A DNA stretch of 64,000 bases from the NCBI GenBank assembly GCA_033032865.1, contig JAWHQI010000257.1, positions 2,279,001 through 2,343,000 of the forward strand, read 5' to 3'. The DNA is from Dactylorhiza incarnata. Taxonomy: Eukaryota; Streptophyta; Magnoliopsida; Asparagales; Orchidaceae. A program made the position numbers and the translations under genes. Under the pieces are notes generated by a model. That model ran no database searches. It saw only the letters and a program-made list of their open reading frames with translations, and was not told where the DNA came from. Positions 41,919 through 53,664 of this stretch are shown here, in pieces; the stretch's first letter is position 1, and each line of letters opens with the position of its first letter.

Positions 41919-43125
41919 TGTGAAAATTTTTCGAATCTTTATGGAGCAAGCAGGAGCTAGTCAACTTAGAGATCAAAGCCAAAACAACCAGAAACAAATG
42001 AAGGCAAACAACTGATCTTTATTGATAGCAGCACTTCAAAATTACAAGGCGAGGCATGCTTGACGAGACATGATTTCGTCAGCACAAACACAAAGGAAAG
42101 ATACAAGTTGAAGATAACTTGAGACCGCTCCAGACCGCGCGACCTCCCTGCGACTTCAACACACTGCCAGACCGCAGCGCCTTGCCGATCACAGCACACC
42201 ACCAAACCCGCTGCACAGACCGCTCCCTTCTTCCGATTTCCTGATTCTCCCGAACTCCAGCACCACAACTCCAAGCCGCAGACCGCCCGAACACTTTCAG
42301 AGGAAGAGGTGATCGCTGCCGCCCACACTATCCGCAGAAGCTGCACAAGAGGAATTCAATCAGCAGACCGCACGGTCAGAATAACCAGACCGCAGGAAAC
42401 AAGCGAACTTAGCTTACACTTGGTGTGTTCTTTTTGCTGCTACAGTGGCCTCCTATTTATAGGCGTGAGACCTGATCCAGTCACCACCCCATGAGATAGA
42501 GTCACCACCCATCAGATCGCGCGACCTTACCGGTCAACCCGCGCGATCACTGCAACCCTCCTGCTTCATTTTGGTGAGCGCCGACTTCACTCCAGACCGC
42601 GGGAGATCGCTACTCCCTTGGTCTGAACACGACTCCACACGGAGATCGCCAGACCGCCTAGAAGTCACCCACCACCTGTGTTCGCCTGAGACCGCAAACA
42701 CAGCCAGCTCGCCCTCCTGGTCTCCTCCTGAGACCGCGAACTGAGACCGCGCGACTAAGAATGACTTAGTCCGCGAACTCCTTCAGAACCCTCTGGAAAG
42801 CCACCAGACCGGATTCAAGAGCCAACCCGTGCGGTCACGCCAGACCGGCACATCCTTGAAGAGAACAACTTGTCACGCGGTCAGAGACAGACCGCGCGAC
42901 CCTGAGGATGATCAGCCGTCATGCGGTCACAGCTAGACCGCACGACCTCCTCCTCCAGCAGCCCTTGGACCAGACCAGCGGTCAACCTTGGAATCCGCAG
43001 CTGACCAATAGAACGGATCGCCATTGTCAGACCGCCAGACCGTGCGGTCACGCCAGACCGCCCGGTCTCTTCCCAGACCGCCCAGGTCCAAAAGCCTCCA
43101 AACTTCCACTTCAACAATTTCAACA
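41919..43125 (-). repeat. Copia A 5' LTR
   Basis: 1207 bp, same length as its partner and almost identical. The element would be transcribed from here leftward; the TATA box is at about 42447-42460 (plus strand CCTCCTATTTATAG). Confidence 0.96.
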
Positions 43126-43130
43126 CATCT

Positions 43131-46100
43131 CGTATTCTCTGAAGTATTCAGGTGTTCTTTACTGATGGTGGTGGAAGGAAGACATATATAGGGAAGAAAG
43201 AAGGCTTTAGGGGGAACTGAGCTGGAGGTTCTCTCTTATTTCTGGCCGGTATTTAGTGGCGACCTTTGGGATGTTCTAAGAGGAGGGAAGCGAAGAAGCT
43301 TCCTCTTTCCCTCTGTCATGTGTTATTGCCAGCGGGATGTCATTTCTCAGGCGGTAATTGCAATTGCGACTTTGGTAACATCATTAACCCCTCTCCTCTG
43401 TCTTATTCTCGGGGGCATTCGATCTCAGCTCGCAGTGGAAGATTCAGGAAGGGAGATATGGTTTAGTGGGAGAGAAATGGAAGTTTCTTGATACTGTGTT
43501 GGCTCTGATCTCCGGCGCATCGAGGATGGAATGGAGATGATATCTCCAAGCATCATGTGCGACTCTTGATCCGAAAAATGCTTCTTCTTTGATATCCAAT
43601 TCCTGGAATTGGGATTATCCCTTGGATTTTGGATCAAACTTTGACTGCTATCTCTATTTCCTTCTTCTCTACAGGAGGAGAGTTCAACTCGGGAATAAAG
43701 GGTCGAAAACGACTTAGTCTTTATTTGCTCCTTTTGCTCTTGTAGTTCCTCTTGGGGAGGATTGATATTCTCTAAGAGAAAAAAAGAAGCTCTTGACTGA
43801 GATTCTTCAGTTGAACAAGTTTTTAGAGTTGAGTTTTTGTGGCATTTCTTCTTCCCTCACAATTTTTGATAACTTAAGCTTTTCTTCTGTCTATGTTATG
43901 TTCTGGAGTTTTCTTCAAAATTTCCAGAGGAGAGTTAGGGCTTTTATTTTGTTCTCGTGCGGGTTTTAATCAACGGAAGGAACAAAGATCCCTACTCTTA
44001 TCCGGTTATTAAAAGTTATTTTTCCTAATTTCCATCTTTGCTCAAACTTGAAATTTTGGAAACCCTAAGCCTTCTCCCTCTTCTTGCTGGTAACTGTTGG
44101 TTGCCCTTTTATTATATGATGCATAGTTGATTTATTCACCTGTCTTTTACATTTAATTATGGTTCTCGGCTCATTTGCATAAATTATGTTGGGTCCTTTT
44201 TATTTCTGTTAGGTCGTTTGGCTGTTGGTCTGCCTATTTGATTTTACGGTCCGTTTGGTACAACAGTGGTTTGGATGTTTCCTTACAATATTAGTTTATT
44301 TTCAATGGTATATGAGTTTTGACCTATTTTGGATATGAAGTTTCAGATAGCCATTCTTAGTTTCTTACCGATTTCTTCAGATTTTGGATAGCTGCTTTTC
44401 TTTTTGAATTGAAATTCCCTATGGATGGTCCATAGGTTTATCAAAATTGATAAGATCATGATGTGCATTAACTTTTATCATCTGTTTTAGCAGTCCAATT
44501 CTCGGTATTAGCACCCCAAAAAATTGCAAAAATCCTATTTATATTCGCAGTCCAATTCTCGCTAATCGCGCCCCATCGAATAACCTCCTCTCCATCTCTC
44601 TCCTCCCGTTGCCTAAACACTAGTCGCAGTTCTATCGGTCGCGTCGTCTTTCCCCTCTTAGATTCACCTTCTTCAAAAAAAAGAAGGAAATTGTCCAGTG
44701 AAAATTCTAAAGTAGTCAGTTTTCTGGTTAGAGGAATGTTTGCATAATTGCATGTCATTTAACTTGTTTTAGAGTTGATTCCTCTATGCATGCCATTTAA
44801 ATTGTTTTTTCTGCTAGGTTTTTAAATTATTGTAGAGTCTTTAAGATGTTTCTCTAGGCTTCTAGTGTTTAATAAATTAGCTAAGTATTTCGCTTATTTG
44901 GGATGAGAGTGGGGTGCAAATATAATTTTGTTCTACAAATAAAATTTACGGACTATGAATAGCTAGTTCCGGACTGCTAATATCAACTCCCTTTTTTAGA
45001 GCAAAATTATAACATTTTCGAAAAAAATTGGCTGTCCTTTTGTAAAATATAGATCGATATATCTGTTTTTCTCTAATATATTGGTCGACATTATATTTGA
45101 ATATATATTTTTATTTTATATTATGTTAGCAATATATATTTTACTTAATGTATTATATCATATATGATGAAATCAATATGAGTGTTATTATTATTATTTT
45201 CATTATATTTTTTTATTTCATATTATACAAAATATTACAATTTTCAAAGTATTTATTATTATTTTTATATTTTAACATAAATTTGTTAAGTATGAAAACA
45301 CATAATCAATCAAAAATATTTAGCTCTTAAAATAATTTATTTACTATAAAATTTATTGTTCTCTAAATAAAATTATAATATACAATATATTTATTTGTAC
45401 TTGTAAGTAATATGCATAGTGTATTATTAATATTTTATTTTGAATACTTATTGAATGTATTTTTAGGATATATATGACTCACTGTTCGTAAATTTTTTAT
45501 TCTAATTGTTAATTTGAAACATAAGTATGATATATATATTTTAATTTATTTAAGAGATGAAAATTTGAATATTTTAAAATATCCCTGATCTGAAATTTTG
45601 TGCTTATAAGAATAAAAATTTGTGGATGGCTTTGGGTTGTTCTCCAAGTAACCCAAACTTAAAGGAATGTGCATTGCTATAAATTTTGTGCCTTGTTTGA
45701 ATTACGTGACGCATTGGAATTAATATGCCTTAGTGAAAAATTATGTGTCTTGTGGAAATAAAGCGATTCTTTGAAAATATGTGATGGACTAACGAGTTTT
45801 ACTTTGAAGCAATCCATATGATATGATGGATGGTCTGAAAAGACAACCCTTGTGAAAATTTAAAACTACGTGGATTTGAATCTGTATATAGGTTGATATG
45901 AAGTCTGTAAGCCAATCCAAATATTTCTCCCTAATTATAAATGAGAATGGAACATCAAGAATACTACTAGACTTGTAGATCTCAAGGATGGAGGTCAGTT
46001 TGTGGTTTTGAAAATAATGGGCTCTAGATTACTTGGTGAGAGTGAGAGATAGGCTACACTATTGTAGATTTTGTTGGGCTTTGGTAAACATCAAATGCAC

Positions 46101-47019
46101 TTTGGAATGTGAAAAATTCATGCCAAAGAATTATGCAAAATTAGTAAATAAAAAAAAAGTTAAATATATATCTGCTGCAATAAGAAGAATACTTCAAATT
46201 CTAATCAATGTACGTTAGTTTTTCAAATTGACGTGCGTCAAATTCTACCAGATGGTTCTGATTTCTGTTAAATGCAGACCAAATCGACATTCGTAGAGTT
46301 CAACACAATGCCTCTGTTAAGTGCAACCCAAATTGTCATGTGTCGATTTTCCAAATTGAAGTGCATCGAATATTGGCTTAACAACCAATTCAAATCCTAT
46401 TTTCCAAGATCAATTGGACTGTGTGAGATCCTTCTCTTCTATTTCTTTGATTAGAAGGAACGTTCATCTTAGTGGAACCATTCAGCCCGTCGGGAAACAT
46501 TCCGTTTTTAGAGGTGTGAAATGGGTCTAATCATCGTCTATGAAAATTGCGTCTAAACTCAGCCGTCCGATTGCGTCGCCGTCCGATTGCAGATGTACTA
46601 AGTGATGGATCCTGCGAGCATACAAAGATGATATTTGGTGGTTGTTATTCAATTTTGTTAATGATTTTATTCTTTACTTTGTGCATGTTTATGTTTGTCA
46701 TTCCTCAACTACTTCGGTAATGCGATTGTATTTTATGCTAATGATCATATTTATGTTAATTAATTTTTTGGATCAGGTTTATTATAATCATACAATATTA
46801 CATTTTTTTGTGCGCCTAATCAGATATTATTGCATGCATAACTGTATTAATTAGTTCAATTTTAACGTACTTAGATCTAAAAAATCATCAAATTTTTGCT
46901 CCAACAATTTAAAATATAATTTTCTTTTCAAATATGCACTTTTAAAGAGGTAATAATCTTTATGAATGCGTCTAATAACTCAAATTATAGAGTTATAAAA
47001 TGATTAAAACTATAACATA
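43131..47019. other. Intergenic sequence, mostly AT-rich
   Basis: 43131-44100 holds short ORFs without motifs; it may be an untranslated or decayed sequence. 44245-44280 has a GGTCCGTTTGGTACAACAG word like a MITE terminus, but no partner was found. Around 44490-44560 a CAGTCCAATTCTCG word occurs twice. 45000-46600 is AT-rich with short fragments. Confidence 0.4.
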
Positions 47020-47246
47020 TAGAACCGATTGGAACCGGACCGAACCGTTGATGGCCAGTTTGGTTTTGGTTATTGTTGAACCGGAACCGTTGGCATGACA
47101 GTTCCAAAAAGTATGCTGGAACTGTAACCGAAACCGGAACCGATCAAACCAAACATTATTTTGGTTATAATTTGAATAACCGTTACCTTAGCGGTTCGGT
47201 TCACGGTCTTAGTAGAACCGGAACCAAATCGGAACCGTGACAACTA
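47020..47246. mobile_element. GGTTC/GAACC-rich terminal region, hAT-like
   Basis: Many GGAACCG and CGGTTCCG words in both orientations, and a right end that reversed reads TAGTTGTCACGGTTCCG. That resembles subterminal repeats of plant hAT elements. The left end and TSD were not found. Confidence 0.4.
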
Positions 47247-47924
47247 TTTGATAATGATTACTATTTTAGCCAATTTATATTTTTCCCGATTTAAAGACGT
47301 TAATTATCCGCAAGAAAATTCTCACAAAAATAGAGTGATAGTGCACAGGGGCCTCCCGTTCCCCGCATGACAGTATCTTGTTCATGAGTCATGACATTAC
47401 CCCGGCACGTCGGTGTTCCTTCCGCTCGCAAACCCCGGCACGTCAGCGACACGCGAAGCACAACGCACGGGGGTTCGCAAGCGGGGGTTTGCACACCATC
47501 TGTACATAATTTAATTGTTCTATAAAAATTTGAGTTCATACAGGATTTATCCACCGTCGGATTTTAAAGATCAATATGTCATTGGATAGATCTCGTCGAG
47601 CCAATCGTTATCATTGTAACAACGTCAAGATCTGACGTTCGGCTTGAAAGTTATTGTATTAGTTTGAAGTCAGAGAATAATTTATTCTCTGGTCACATGG
47701 CAAATAATTGTAGCTTATTTAAAGATTCTTAGTTAAGAAAGTCAACTGAGCGTTAAAAAGCTCGTAGCATATTTTCATGCCGTCATGATAAAACCGCCGG
47801 CATCTCTCACAAATAATTGACTAAATAATCTTTCTAGATGACAAAATATTTTTTTCTTGATGACAAAATCATTGACTAGAAGTTGGGTGAAGATTTTATT
47901 AATTGGACGGCTTGATTAAGACTT
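47247..47924. other. Intergenic sequence
   Basis: It contains a CCCCGGCACGTC direct repeat near 47400-47450 and an imperfect GCGGGGGTTTGC / GCAAACCCC inverted pair. No gene was recognised. Confidence 0.4.
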
Positions 47925-48790
47925 CGTTTGACTCGGCATTTTTTATCCGGTGAGTTTTGAGAAAAACTCCACCGTCATAAAATGCATGTCTAGCATGACA
48001 ACGGTTATGATCGCCACCAAGAAAAGATTACTAGTTTTGAACATAAAAGTGGATGAAATTCCTTAGGTGAGATCGGGTGTTAATGAACGATAATTCATAA
48101 TCACGACTGTACAACCCTCATTCTCCGAGGATGGACCCACTCAAGGCCACGTAGACAGAAGTCAAAGAGTCAACACAGAGGTCAACAGTTCGAGATATCA
48201 AGATAAAGTCGGCCAGCAGGCATAGTGGAAGAGTTCGTCAAGCGTAGGAGCAGAAGAGAGCCTAGGCGAGTAGGTGTGCACTCGTGCGAGTAGCCCGGAT
48301 ACTCGCCAAAAGGCGGGCGATCATAGGTGATACTCGCCCATTTGCCCGGGGAGATCGCCTCAATGTCGCTAGTCGCCGGGCAGGGGCTGGGCTATAAACC
48401 CCCATACCCCTTGGTTTTCCTATAAATAGGACCCCAGGGGTACTTGGATTGGCACCTGGACTTGAGCTCTCGAAACCCTGCTCTTACATTCTGGAACCTG
48501 TCACACTTGGCCTCTACTCTCGGTACTAGCCAAGTCGGTGCCTTCCTTGTACCCTGCTCGACCATTTTTGGTCTTGGAGGGGAAGTCTCTGCGGAGCTTC
48601 TGGGTACGTGGTGGGACCTCCCTGCCGTGGCACCTGGGGTCCTGTTTGTTGCTCTTCTAGCTTCTTCGTCGTTGCCCGCCAAGCCATCTCTTCGAGCCGC
48701 TTGGCAAGTAGTCTCCGGCTGCATTTGTCTGAATCTTGAGGCCGAGATTTTCTTGGCGTCAACAACGACATTCACGACAGCCGCCGCCAC
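47925..48790. mobile_element. MITE-family copy, split by a solo LTR
   Basis: 47925-48107 and 48770-48790 align with the MITE at 33929-34148: CTTCGTTTGACTCGGC, GGTTATGATCGCC, TTAGGTGAGATCGG and ATTCACGACAGCCGCCGCC correspond to parts of the other copy. The right terminal repeat is not clear, so the border is provisional. Confidence 0.6.
48103..48769 (+). mobile_element. Solo LTR of the Tat-like family, ACGAC TSD
   Basis: 48108-48764 (657 bp) starts TGTACAACCC and ends GTCAACA, with ACGAC on both sides (48103-48107 and 48765-48769). A TATA box TATAAATAGG is at 48421-48430, and a GGAGGGGAAGTCTCTGCGGA block is shared in part with the LTR at 7723-8427. No internal sequence follows it, so it is a solo LTR left by LTR-LTR recombination. 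Confidence 0.88.
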
Positions 48791-48903
48791 GGGTCGTTTT
48801 TCGGACCGATCTTCATTCCGAAATCTACATTCGGGAGAAGCATTGTGTTGCCACGTGGAGGAAGCGACGGGGATGATGGAAGGCGAGCAAAAACTAAAAA
48901 CCC

Positions 48904-49432
48904 AAAGGCTCCGTTCGTTTCGCGGGTTTTACACGGAGGGTTTTGGTTTTGGTCAAAAACCAAAATTTTGTAGGTTTTGGTCAAAAACCAAAAAATTTTG
49001 TTCGTTTGCACCCATGGTTTTGCATGAAGGTTTTGAAAAATAAATTTTGAAAAATAAATTTGCGAATAATCATTACTAGGGTCCAAAACATAATCATTAC
49101 TATGGCCAAAATGATGATGATGAACTCTGGCCACAATGATGATGAACAGTATCAAAACTATCCCAAAACCCATCTAAATAGGTAAGTTTTGGGCATAGAA
49201 GGGTTTTTCAAAAAGCAAAACCCATGGGTTTTGGGCCAAAACCAATCCCCTCTTTTAAAATAAGCAAACGAACACTAGAATTGGTTTTGGTCAAACACCT
49301 TTCTCCAAAACCCATAGGTTTTCTGTGAATGCCAATTCCATCCTAAAAATGTCAAACGAACAAAAAAATTAGTTTTGATATACCCAAAACCAAAACCTTC
49401 CTCTCAAAACTCGCGAAACGAACGGAGCCAAA
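48904..49432. mobile_element. 523-bp MITE, PIF/Harbinger-like, AAA TSD
   Basis: 48907-49429 begins GGCTCCGTTCGTTTCGCGGG and ends with the inverted ACTCGCGAAACGAACGGAGCC, flanked by AAA on both sides. The interior has repeated AAAACCAAAA and TTTTGGTTTTGG words in opposite orientations. It is noncoding. Confidence 0.88.
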
Positions 49433-49735
49433 GGGAAGAGTGAACCGCCTAATAACTTAAAGGGTAGAGCGAACCGCCTAAAAACCTAAAGGGAAGAGCG
49501 AACCGCCTAAATACCTAACGGGCGCCCGTTTTGTCTCCCGGGCGCCCGTTTTGTCTCCCGGGCGGGCGTTTTTCGCCAGGGCGAGCGCCCGGGCACTCAT
49601 TTTTCGGTCGGGCGCGCGTTTTTCGCCTGGTCGCGCGTTTTTCGCCCGGGCGCCCGTTTTGTCTCCCGGGCGCCCGTTTTTCGGTCGTGCGAGCGTTTTT
49701 CGCACGGACGGACATTTTGTCTCTCGGGCAATATT
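49433..49735 (+). repeat. Two adjoining minisatellites
   Basis: First, three ~29-bp copies of GGGAAGAGCGAACCGCCTAA plus ATACCTAA. Then about ten ~20-bp copies of CGGGCGCCCGTTTTGTCTCC, some with TTTTTCGCC in place of TTTTGTCTCC. The GGGCGCCCG core is a palindrome, and the GC content contrasts with the AT-rich flanks. Confidence 0.88.
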
Positions 49736-49739
49736 CAAA

Positions 49740-52302
49740 AGAATTGATCAATTCGACAATATTCACCAATATTGTTTATTAGGCGAACGCTGAAATTGAA
49801 ATTATATCAATTTCAATTCTGAATATCGAATCCCAATATTGAATTCTAATATCATATTCAAATTCCGTCCAAATGACCTGACCCAAAGGGAAGAGCGGAA
49901 CCGTTTCGCACCGCCACGCCAAAAGAAGCCTGCCCAACACAATGCCGCAATGCTTGTTCCGCGTGGAAAAAACGCTGACGATTTTTTTGCTATTTAAAAT
50001 ATATGCAAAAATATGGTAATGTAATTTCCTTTCTTTTTTGCAAGCACTTTTGATAAAAGATATATATTATTATTTTTTAAATTTTGTAGTAGATACAATA
50101 GTTGTCTTACAATAATTAATAAACAAATATTTGAATTACATATATTTATCTAATGTCTTTCTTACCTGTCTTCATTAATAGTTAGTTAATATGCTCTTTT
50201 TGGGAGGTTTATTTTGAGGTTCTTTTGTAGGAGGGATTCTGGCGTTCGATTGGCGTCCAAAATCTCTGTTCGGGATTGCTGTTCGTGTGCCGCGTGTAAC
50301 AACGAAGGGAGGCGATTAAATCTAAAAATCTATTGGGATTGGTGAATCCGTTCACGCAGTGAAGCAAAGAAGGAATCGGAGTCCGCCGATCGGATTCAAA
50401 AATTTCGCCTTTTGTAGGCAGGGGAGGAGCGGGATTAGGCCCGGGTTTTTCAAGAATTTTGCAAAATGGACGGTGGATTTGAATTTTTCTCGTAAATGTA
50501 ATGAATTTCGACTAATTACATGTAAAAAATGGTGGTATGATAAGAGAGAAACGCCTCTTGTAGAATGTCCCCCTCCTCCCTCTTATTGAAATTCATGGAT
50601 GAGCCCCAAACCTTAGCTCAATTGAACCCCTTTTGAGCTCTGATGACTTTGATCTTGTGAACGAAGGAACTGAAGTTGGTCGTTCGACAACGACACTCGT
50701 CAATTTGCAGAGGCCGTCAGTCATGTTGAACAATTCGTAAAGGGATATCACTCGCCATTTTGCTCATCCAGGTGATCACTTCCCATCCATCATGCGTGGG
50801 CGTTGGGCGCGTGGGGAGCGTGTGGGGCGCGCGTGGACGTGCTCGGCATGTGCGGCGACACGCGTTCTGTGGGTGGGCACTGGGTGTACGCGCGCTGTGC
50901 TCATGGCACACACGCATTGTACGAGCGTGCTTTCCGTGCACACACGCTCATTACGCCTGATTCGGGTTCGTCGCGCTCCGGCTCACAAGCATTTTCACTT
51001 GGTCGAGGCGGTCCATTTCGGCGATTCGATCGGAGCCAAGGTTTCGATAAGACTGACTTAACTCAAGAAAGAATTCATTAATACTCCCCTAATATTTACA
51101 TTTTATGAATATAAAATGAATAAATAATAAATACAAATTAATTAGTTGAATAATATATATTCATCTTTACAATTTTATTCATTTTTGTTACATTTTTTTA
51201 GTTTTTTTTATAAATTTTATAATTATATTTAATTATATATTTTCATTTCATTTTAAAGATTAATGTTATGTTCTGCCTAAAATATAATCATGAAATTGAA
51301 TTTACCAGATATTCCTAAAGTCATACCATCAAAAAAAACTTCCCTGACCAATAGGGTAAATCAAGGAAAACTAAGTTTCAACAAGCTACACCAAGCAAAA
51401 AATGTAGAACAATCAATTCATTATATTTTATAAATTTTGTATTTGAATTATGGGAATTACGTTCAATAGTATACCGTTGTGTCGGCTTATGAAAAGAAAT
51501 TTGTGTTCGAACTAATTAAGGATATTCATCTCTAGTCCTTTCCTCTGTCACGAATTTTTTTTATAGGTGTAGCGTTGCTACCTTTAGATGTGAAATTGAT
51601 TTTATAGGCTAATATGTATATTTTTTTACAAAATAAAAATCTTAATATTGATTCATATTTTTTACGATCATTTTAAGATCTCATATGCATATGTTTTGGA
51701 TAAAAGTTGTAAAAATATTACCATAGAAAAATTGTTTTTGTTAGTGTTAAATGTAACTGTATTTTTGTCTGCAAAAAAGATATGAAAACACAGCTTTTTG
51801 GAACTATATTTTCAATTACAACTGTAATTAATAGGGAAAATACAGTTGTGCAACTAGAGATAGCAACAACGCTACACGCATAAAAATATTTCTAGTGGCT
51901 GCGAAACCTGCCGCTGGCCAAATATCAGGGGCTGGCCCGATTGGGTTGTACTTGTACAGCATGGTTCGCCACTTGCACGTGTGACATGCGTTATGCCTTT
52001 AAGAAATTTGACTTTGGCACGAGCGACCTGTGGAATAATTAAAAATAAAATCAGTGCCCACCCAATCAGAAGCCACACACACACTCTAAAGCATATTATA
52101 TTTTATTTCACTTTTGTAAGATTTATATTATATAACGCAGTGTTTGTAAATTATAATGCACGGTCAGTGTAAAATAACGGAGGGATATTAAGGGTCTGTT
52201 TGTCGTGGTGGTTATGAATTATAATGCACCATCGTTCGTGAATTGCAGCTTTTTTGTGTTCAAAATTAGTTTTGAATTTTTTGTGACCATCATAATTGTT
52301 GT
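49740..52302. other. Intergenic sequence
   Basis: Mostly AT-rich. 50790-50960 is a GC-rich stretch of GTGGGCG/GCGTGGGG words. At 51567-51585 and about 51860-51880 the words GTGTAGCGTTGCTA and its inverse TAGCAACAACGCTACAC face each other, a possible 310-bp MITE without a clear TSD. At 52190 the words TAAGGGTCTGTTTGTCGTGG look like a PIF-type MITE terminus with no partner. No gene was recognised. Confidence 0.4.
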
Positions 52303-53576
52303 TGTTGAAATTGTTGAAGTGGAAGTTGAGGACTTTTGGACCTGGGCGGTCTGGAAGGAGGTCGGGCGGTCTGGCGTGACCGCACGACTTGGCGGTCTGC
52401 CTCTGCGGTCTGGCTTGTCTAAGCCTAGCTGCGGTCTCCTGGCTTGATCGCTGGTATGGGTCCAAGGCGGCTGAAGGTGAAGGCCGCGCGGTCTGTCTCT
52501 GACCGCGTGGCGGGTTGTTCGTCTTCAGGTGCGCGCGGTCTGTGCGTGACCGTGTGGCGGGTTGTCTTCAAGGCTGTGGTGGTCTGGTGTGACCGCACAG
52601 CTTGTTCCAGTTCTCTTCAGAATGCGGTCTGGTGGCTGACCGGGCTTTCTGGTGTATTCGCGGACTAAGGGTCTTAGTCGCGCGGTCTCAGTTCACGATC
52701 TCAGGAGGAGACTGGTGTGCGAGCTAGTCGCTGTTCGCGGTCTCAGAAGGAGACCGGCATGCGGACAGGAGTTCGCGGGTTGATGGCGAACTGGCTGTGT
52801 TCGCGGTCTCGGGCGAACACAGGAGGTGAACAACTTCGGGCGGTCTGGCGATCTCCTTTGGAGTCGCGATCTGCTGTGAGAGTGGCGGTCTCTCATGGTT
52901 GATGTTGAAGCTGGCGAGTTCACCAAAATGAAGCAGGAGTTCTGTTGCTGATCGCGCGGTGTGACCGGTCAGGTCGCGCGGTCTGGAGGGTGGTGATCCT
53001 ATCTCATAAGGTGATGACTAGATCAGGTCTCACGCCTATAAATAGGACCCATCGGCAGCAATAATTAAGACACACCAAGTGTAAGCTGAGTTCGCTTCTT
53101 TCCTGCGGTCTGTATTTGTGTGACCGGGCGGTCTTCTGATTGAATTCTTCTTGTGCAGCTTCTGCATGCGGATTGTGCGGGCAGCAGCGATCACCTCTTC
53201 CTCTGAAAGTGTTCGGGCGATCTGCGGCTTGGAGTTGTGGTGCTGGAGTTCGGGAGAATCAGGAGTTCGGAAAGGAAGGGTGCGGTCTGATCAGCGGGTT
53301 GGTGTTGTTCTGAGATCGGCAGCGGGTTGCGGTCTGGCGGGTTGCTGAGGTCGCAAGGGAGACCGCGCGGTCTCAAGTTGTCTTCAACATTGTATCTTTT
53401 CCTTTGGTGTTTGTGCTGGTGAAATCATGTCTCGCCAAACATGTCTTGCCTTGTAATTTGAAGTTGCTATCAATAAAGATCACTTGTTTGTCACCATTTG
53501 CTTCTGGTTGTTTGGCTTGTGAACTCTAAGTTGACTAACTCCTGCTCGCTTCATAAAGATTCGAAAAAATTTCACA
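52303..53576 (+). repeat. Copia B 5' LTR
   Basis: From TGTTGAAATTGTTGAAG to ATTTCACA. The TATA box CTATAAATAGGACC lies near 53036, and an AATAAAG near 53473 may be the poly(A) signal. GCGGTCT words are abundant. Confidence 0.93.
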
Positions 53577-53588
53577 TGGTATCAGAGG
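53577..53588 (+). other. Primer binding site of copia B, tRNA-iMet
   Basis: TGGTATCAGAGG directly follows the 5' LTR. Confidence 0.93.
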
Positions 53589-53664
53589 GAGGTTGGAGTG
53601 GATAGAGCAGTGAGTGACTTAAAGTAGCCATCGCCTTTGTGAAGAAGGAACCAGTGGTAGAGCA

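Larger units (their letters stand above)
36541..43125 (-). mobile_element. Copia A: complete Ty1/copia element, intact
   Basis: A 6585-bp element in minus orientation, flanked by CATCT at 36536-36540 and 43126-43130. Two LTRs of 1207 bp each enclose a PBS, one unbroken gag-pol frame and a polypurine tract. The LTRs differ at about nine positions by eye (about 0.75%). With the rice LTR rate of 1.3e-8 per site per year that is about 0.3 million years. The left LTR terminus has TATGAAAA where the right has TGTGAAAA. Confidence 0.97.
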
